Shown in pieces: positions 60,618 through 64,000 of a stretch of DNA of 64,000 nucleotides. Position numbers and translations under genes: made by a program. Source of the DNA: Pseudomonas sp. HMWF032 (GTDB lineage Bacteria > Pseudomonadota > Gammaproteobacteria > Pseudomonadales > Pseudomonadaceae). Within the stretch, counting starts at the first letter, position 1, and the number at the start of each line of letters is the position of its first letter. Below the pieces are notes generated by a model that saw only the letters and a program-made list of their open reading frames with translations, did not search any database and was not told where the DNA came from. Location: contig NZ_QAIG01000012.1 in assembly GCF_003060885.1 (NCBI RefSeq), forward strand, positions 183,885 to 247,884. The letters run 5' to 3'.

Positions 60618-61988
60618 ATGAGCATGCAGAGCAAGCCGCAGATGGTCGAGGCCGTACTGTTCTTCAGTGAGCGCGGCGGCATCTGCAAGCAAATGTTTTT
60701 CCCCGAGTTCGAAGCGCTGCTCGACGGTGTGGTGAACATGCCGGAGTTTGCTGACCAGCAGATGCGTGTGGCTTATGCGCTGATCAACCCGCGTTTGCTG
60801 ATCAAGTCACTGGTGTTCTTCTACCTGGATTTCGATGACAAGGGTGCGCCGGATTCTGGCTGGAACATCCCTCTGCAGCACCTGGCTGAGCGCGCAGGAC
60901 GCGGGCCGGACCTGGGGGCTGGGCCGATTCGTCTGGCGTGCCGCAGTCAGTGTCCGGTGTCCTGGCATCAGATGCACCTCTGGGACCCGAGCCTGGTACC
61001 CGGCAACAATGATCTGGCGTTGCTGCGTGATGTGGTCAAGCGCAACAGCCTGGGTCTGCTGGTGGAAGATGAACTGCCTGCGGCCGTTGCGCCCGAGCGC
61101 TTGCAGATGGCCTCCGAGGACAAATGGTATGCGCCCGATCTGGCGCAGGAAGATGCGCTCAGGGCGAGTGACAAGCTTGACCAGGAGCACCGCCTGAAAA
61201 CGGCGCAGTTGATCAAGCAGCAACGCCTGCGCATCAGCAGCCTGACCCAGCAGCATGAAGAAGAATTGGCCAAGTTCAAGTTGGCCAGTGACGAGCAGAG
61301 CAAGAACCTGCAGGCGCAGATTCAGGGTTTGCATCAGGCCTTGCGCCAGCAGGAAGAGCACAATGCGGCACTGAAAGCCCAATTGGCCGCACAGGCTGTG
61401 AGTTTCCAGCGGTCCCGCGAGGAAATGACCGCACAACTGCGTGAGCTGGAACGTGATGGGCGCAGTGAAACCGACAGCCTGCGTGCCCAGTTCGAGAGCG
61501 AGATGCAGGCCAAGATTGCCGCTGCCGTGATCGAGTACAAAGAGCAGATTGCCATTCGTGATGTTGAGCTGGCCTACCGTAGCGAGCAGGACACCCAGGC
61601 GTTACAAGAGATCAACCGGCTCAAGAGCGCTTACACGGAACTGGCCAGCCAGGGTGGCGAGCAGATTCTTGAGCGTTTGGCCAAGCTCGGCGTGGTGTTT
61701 GTGGTCTATCACCCGGGGGCCGGGCACCTGACCATCCCACTGCAGGATATTGCCACCTATCAGGACAATCCGTTGGCCTATGCCGCGGTCAAGTGTTTTG
61801 TCAGTGAAGAGCAATACCGGCATTGGCTGGCACACTATCAGCAACCCAGTTGTGAGTCATTGCTGCCCAGTGGCGAACGCTGTGCCATCCCGATTGACCG
61901 TATCGATACGCCCAGCCGGTTTGTCCAGGGTGAATCCAGCTGCTGTGCACGGCACAAGGCCAGTAGCCGTTTGCGTACTGTCAGTTAG
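60618..61988 (+). CDS. coiled-coil protein of unknown function
   Basis: 456 residues. An N-terminal globular part (about 1-185) starts MSMQSKPQMVEAVLFFSERG. A long coiled coil follows (about 190-350; EEELAKFKLASDEQSKNL and similar), then a small C-terminal domain with four cysteines (C-rich PSCESLLPSGERCAIPI and SSCCARHK) that may bind a metal. Pseudomonas homologues are often labelled chromosome-partitioning proteins, but no ParA ATPase motif is visible, so I do not use that name. ATG at 60618 follows AGAGGAAAACCA; the frame opens earlier at 60417. The next gene starts two bases after the stop. Confidence 0.75.
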   Translation: MSMQSKPQMVEAVLFFSERGGICKQMFFPEFEALLDGVVNMPEFADQQMRVAYALINPRLLIKSLVFFYLDFDDKGAPDSGWNIPLQHLAERAGRGPDLGAGPIRLACRSQCPVSWHQMHLWDPSLVPGNNDLALLRDVVKRNSLGLLVEDELPAAVAPERLQMASEDKWYAPDLAQEDALRASDKLDQEHRLKTAQLIKQQRLRISSLTQQHEEELAKFKLASDEQSKNLQAQIQGLHQALRQQEEHNAALKAQLAAQAVSFQRSREEMTAQLRELERDGRSETDSLRAQFESEMQAKIAAAVIEYKEQIAIRDVELAYRSEQDTQALQEINRLKSAYTELASQGGEQILERLAKLGVVFVVYHPGAGHLTIPLQDIATYQDNPLAYAAVKCFVSEEQYRHWLAHYQQPSCESLLPSGERCAIPIDRIDTPSRFVQGESSCCARHKASSRLRTVS

Positions 61989-61990
61989 CC

Positions 61991-62938
61991 TTGTCTGTCC
62001 TTCTGCCAGACTGGGCGCCCTGGGCGCCCTTGCAGCCGTTGCCGCTGGATTGGGCCCAGGCGGCCGGGATTGAGTTGGCGGTGTTGCGTCTGGACCTGCT
62101 GGACCCGCTGATCAGCGGTAACAAGTGGTTCAAGCTCTCCCAGCACTTGGCCGCCGCCCAGAATGGCAGGGCTGCGGGTGTCATCAGCCTGGGTGGTGCC
62201 CATTCCAATCATCTTCATGCATTGGCTGCCGCCGGTAAGCGCTTTGCCTTTCAGACGGTCGGGCTGCTGCGCGGCCATCCGCAGCAAACGCCAACGGTCA
62301 GTGATCTACAGGCATTTGGTATGCAGTTGCATTGGTTGGGCTATGCCGGTTATCGAGCTCGGCATGCCGCCGATTTCTGGTTGCCCTGGCAGGCGCACTA
62401 TCCACATTTCTACGCGCTGCCGGAGGGTGGTGGTGGTCTGCCGGGCGCTTTGGGCTGCATGAGCCTGGTGCAGCAAGTGCGCGAGCAGTTGTCCGTATTG
62501 GGGTGGGCGGACTATGACGCCTGGTGGTTGGCGGCCGGAACCGGCACCACCCTGGCTGGCTTGCTGCTGGGTGAATCGACCGAGCGTCCTGTGCATGGCG
62601 CTCTGGCTGTGCCGGCCGATCACGGCGTCGAGCAGCAAGTACAGGCGATTCTGCAGGCGGCTGAGCGACCGGTAGGGCGCTATCACCTGCATGAGGCTTG
62701 TCGGGGTGGCTTTGCGCAGGTGGATGACGCGTTGCTGGATTTCATGCAGGCGACTGAAACCGCCAGCCGTATTCCGCTGGAGCCGCTGTATACCGCTAAG
62801 GCGTTAATGGCATTGCGCCAGCAGGTCGAGGCCGGTTACTTTGCTCGCGGCAGTCGCCTGGTGTTCGTCCATACCGGAGGCTTGCAAGGCCGTTTGGCAG
62901 CGTTGGCGAAGCACACAGGCGTAACGCGGCTAAACTGA
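61991..62938 (+). CDS. PLP-dependent D-cysteine desulfhydrase / ACC deaminase-like enzyme
   Basis: 315 residues of the tryptophan-synthase-beta PLP fold, deaminase subgroup. The cofactor Lys45 is in LLDPLISGNKWFKL, followed by GVISLGGAHSNHLHALAAAG. The phosphate loop is AAGTGTTLAGLL. It probably releases ammonia and pyruvate or a keto acid from a D-amino acid or cyclopropane substrate; which one cannot be told. Start TTG at 61991, two bases after the previous stop, so translation is probably coupled. Confidence 0.85.
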   Translation: MSVLLPDWAPWAPLQPLPLDWAQAAGIELAVLRLDLLDPLISGNKWFKLSQHLAAAQNGRAAGVISLGGAHSNHLHALAAAGKRFAFQTVGLLRGHPQQTPTVSDLQAFGMQLHWLGYAGYRARHAADFWLPWQAHYPHFYALPEGGGGLPGALGCMSLVQQVREQLSVLGWADYDAWWLAAGTGTTLAGLLLGESTERPVHGALAVPADHGVEQQVQAILQAAERPVGRYHLHEACRGGFAQVDDALLDFMQATETASRIPLEPLYTAKALMALRQQVEAGYFARGSRLVFVHTGGLQGRLAALAKHTGVTRLN

Positions 62939-62965
62939 ATTCCACCAGCGGAGCCTGGATATTCC

Positions 62966-64000
62966 ATGAGCGAACCCCTCAATCCCGAACAGTTGCGTAG
63001 CCTGACGCCACTCAACGTGCTGTCCGAGCAGCAATGGCGCGAGCTGCGTTCACAGCTGGTGCCGCAGCCATTGCTGGCGGGGCAGTTGCTGTTTCGCTCG
63101 GGGGATCAGGCGCGCTTGACCTACTACCTGCTGGCGGGCGAGTTGCTGCTGCAGTCGGTTGATGGTCAGGAGCAGCGATTACAGGCTGGCAGTGAAGCCA
63201 GTTGCCACCCGTTGTCGCCAAGTTTGCCGCGTTTGCACGAGGCGCGTGCGATAACGGATGTCAGTGTGCTGGCATTGGATACTGCAACCCTCAACCGCCT
63301 GCTGACTTGGCGTCTGGCCTATCACGACCTGTTACTGGAGCTGGGGCAGAACCATGAAGAGGTCGAGTGGCTGGAGCGGATGCTGGAAAATCCATTGTTT
63401 GCCAAGGTGCCGCCCTCAAATGTGCGTGCGATGCTGGAGCGCCTGCAGCGCATCGAGTTACCGGTCGGCAGTACCGTGCTGCAAGAGGGGGATGTGGGCG
63501 ATAGCTGTTACTTCCTGAAAAATGGCCGTGCTGAGGTGATTCGCGGCGCAGGCAGCGCTCAGCAGGTGTTGGCTGAGCTGGAGATTGGTGCCTGCTTTGG
63601 TGAGGAGGCCTTGTTGGCCGACAGCCCGCGCAATGCCACGGTCACCATGCTGGACGATGGCGTGGTGCTGCGCCTGGATCGTCAGGACTTCTTCGCCCTA
63701 CTCAAGGCGCCGGTGGTCGATGAGGTGTCGTTGGGGGAGGCTTCGCGTTTGCTGGCGGCGGGGGCGCAATGGCTGGATGTGCGTCTGCAGGACGAATATG
63801 AGCGCGCCCATGCGCTGCAATCGTTGAACATGCCACTGCAGTTGCTGCGCCTGAAAGCCCGTTTGCTCGATAAGCGGCGCACCTACCTGTGCTACTGCGA
63901 CAGCGGTAAGCGCAGTAGCAGTGCCGTGTTTCTCCTTTCGCAACTGGGGTACAGCGCCTATGCCCTGCGCGATGGAGTGGATGCCCTGCCGGCGGTGCAG
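62966..64000 (+). CDS. cyclic-nucleotide-binding domain protein with rhodanese domain, truncated by the window
   Basis: The first 345 residues of a fusion protein. A degenerate first cyclic-nucleotide-binding-like domain (about 10-125) is followed by a second, better one (about 145-250) with VGSTVLQEGDVGDSCYFLKN and IGACFGEEALLADSPRNATV. A rhodanese domain (about 255-340) follows with the catalytic loop YCDSGKRS, Cys at about 311. It may sense a cyclic nucleotide and handle sulfur or phosphate on its cysteine. The start ATG is 28 bases after the previous stop, and the end lies beyond the window. Confidence 0.85.
   Translation, partial: MSEPLNPEQLRSLTPLNVLSEQQWRELRSQLVPQPLLAGQLLFRSGDQARLTYYLLAGELLLQSVDGQEQRLQAGSEASCHPLSPSLPRLHEARAITDVSVLALDTATLNRLLTWRLAYHDLLLELGQNHEEVEWLERMLENPLFAKVPPSNVRAMLERLQRIELPVGSTVLQEGDVGDSCYFLKNGRAEVIRGAGSAQQVLAELEIGACFGEEALLADSPRNATVTMLDDGVVLRLDRQDFFALLKAPVVDEVSLGEASRLLAAGAQWLDVRLQDEYERAHALQSLNMPLQLLRLKARLLDKRRTYLCYCDSGKRSSSAVFLLSQLGYSAYALRDGVDALPAVQ

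Noticed and set aside
60618..61988. ParA chromosome-partitioning ATPase
   Set aside because: No Walker A or other ParA motif; the protein is mainly coiled coil.

Overview
The window is ordinary chromosome of a gamma-proteobacterium, almost certainly a Pseudomonas in the broad sense. The gene order gltX, tRNA-Ala/Glu, leuCDB, asd, usg, fimV, truA, trpF, accD, folC, dedD, cvpA, purF, metZ, xcp type II secretion genes, tRNA-Val/Asp, AraC regulator, fadH is, as I remember it, close to that of Pseudomonas aeruginosa. The Entner-Doudoroff genes and the high GC of most genes fit as well. Species cannot be named from sequence alone.

Layout. 1-2.7 kb: end of an EamA transporter gene, gltX and a duplicated tRNA-Ala/tRNA-Glu array. 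2.8-8.5 kb: a membrane diguanylate cyclase, then pgl-edd-eda and a thioesterase (Entner-Doudoroff sugar breakdown). 8.6-13.6 kb: dusC, a heat-shock small chaperone gene with a readable sigma-32 promoter and ROSE-type RNA thermometer, and a multi-PAS GGDEF-EAL protein. 13.6-31.4 kb: LysR regulator, leucine synthesis (leuCDB), asd and an asd-like usg gene, fimV, truA, trpF, accD, folC, dedD, cvpA, purF and metZ, a long run of housekeeping genes on the plus strand. 31.6-37.1 kb: a MalT-like LuxR regulator followed by a cyclooxygenase/alpha-dioxygenase-like haem enzyme, which looks accessory. 37.2-47.4 kb: a complete Xcp/Gsp type II secretion cluster, gspDC leftward and gspEFGHIJKLM rightward.

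47.5-47.9 kb holds tRNA-Val and two tRNA-Asp genes. Behind them, at 47.9-56.3 kb, lies an AT-richer accessory block: a 2262-residue secreted SpvB/FG-GAP/RHS protein with a C-terminal WHH-type HNH nuclease tip, an overlapping 106-residue gene that is its probable immunity protein, a gene-poor stretch, and a small secreted two-cysteine protein. This is the most interesting region. The toxin carries a Sec signal peptide and sits beside the type II secretion genes, so export by that route is worth testing, although nothing in the sequence proves it.

56.4-64 kb returns to core-like genes: a 28-codon acidic mini-gene behind a possible PHO box, an AraC regulator divergent from a 2,4-dienoyl-CoA reductase (fadH), an NTF2-like protein, a coiled-coil protein, a PLP-dependent deaminase-like enzyme, and a truncated cyclic-nucleotide-binding/rhodanese protein at the right edge. 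I saw no CRISPR array, insertion sequence, integrase or prophage gene.
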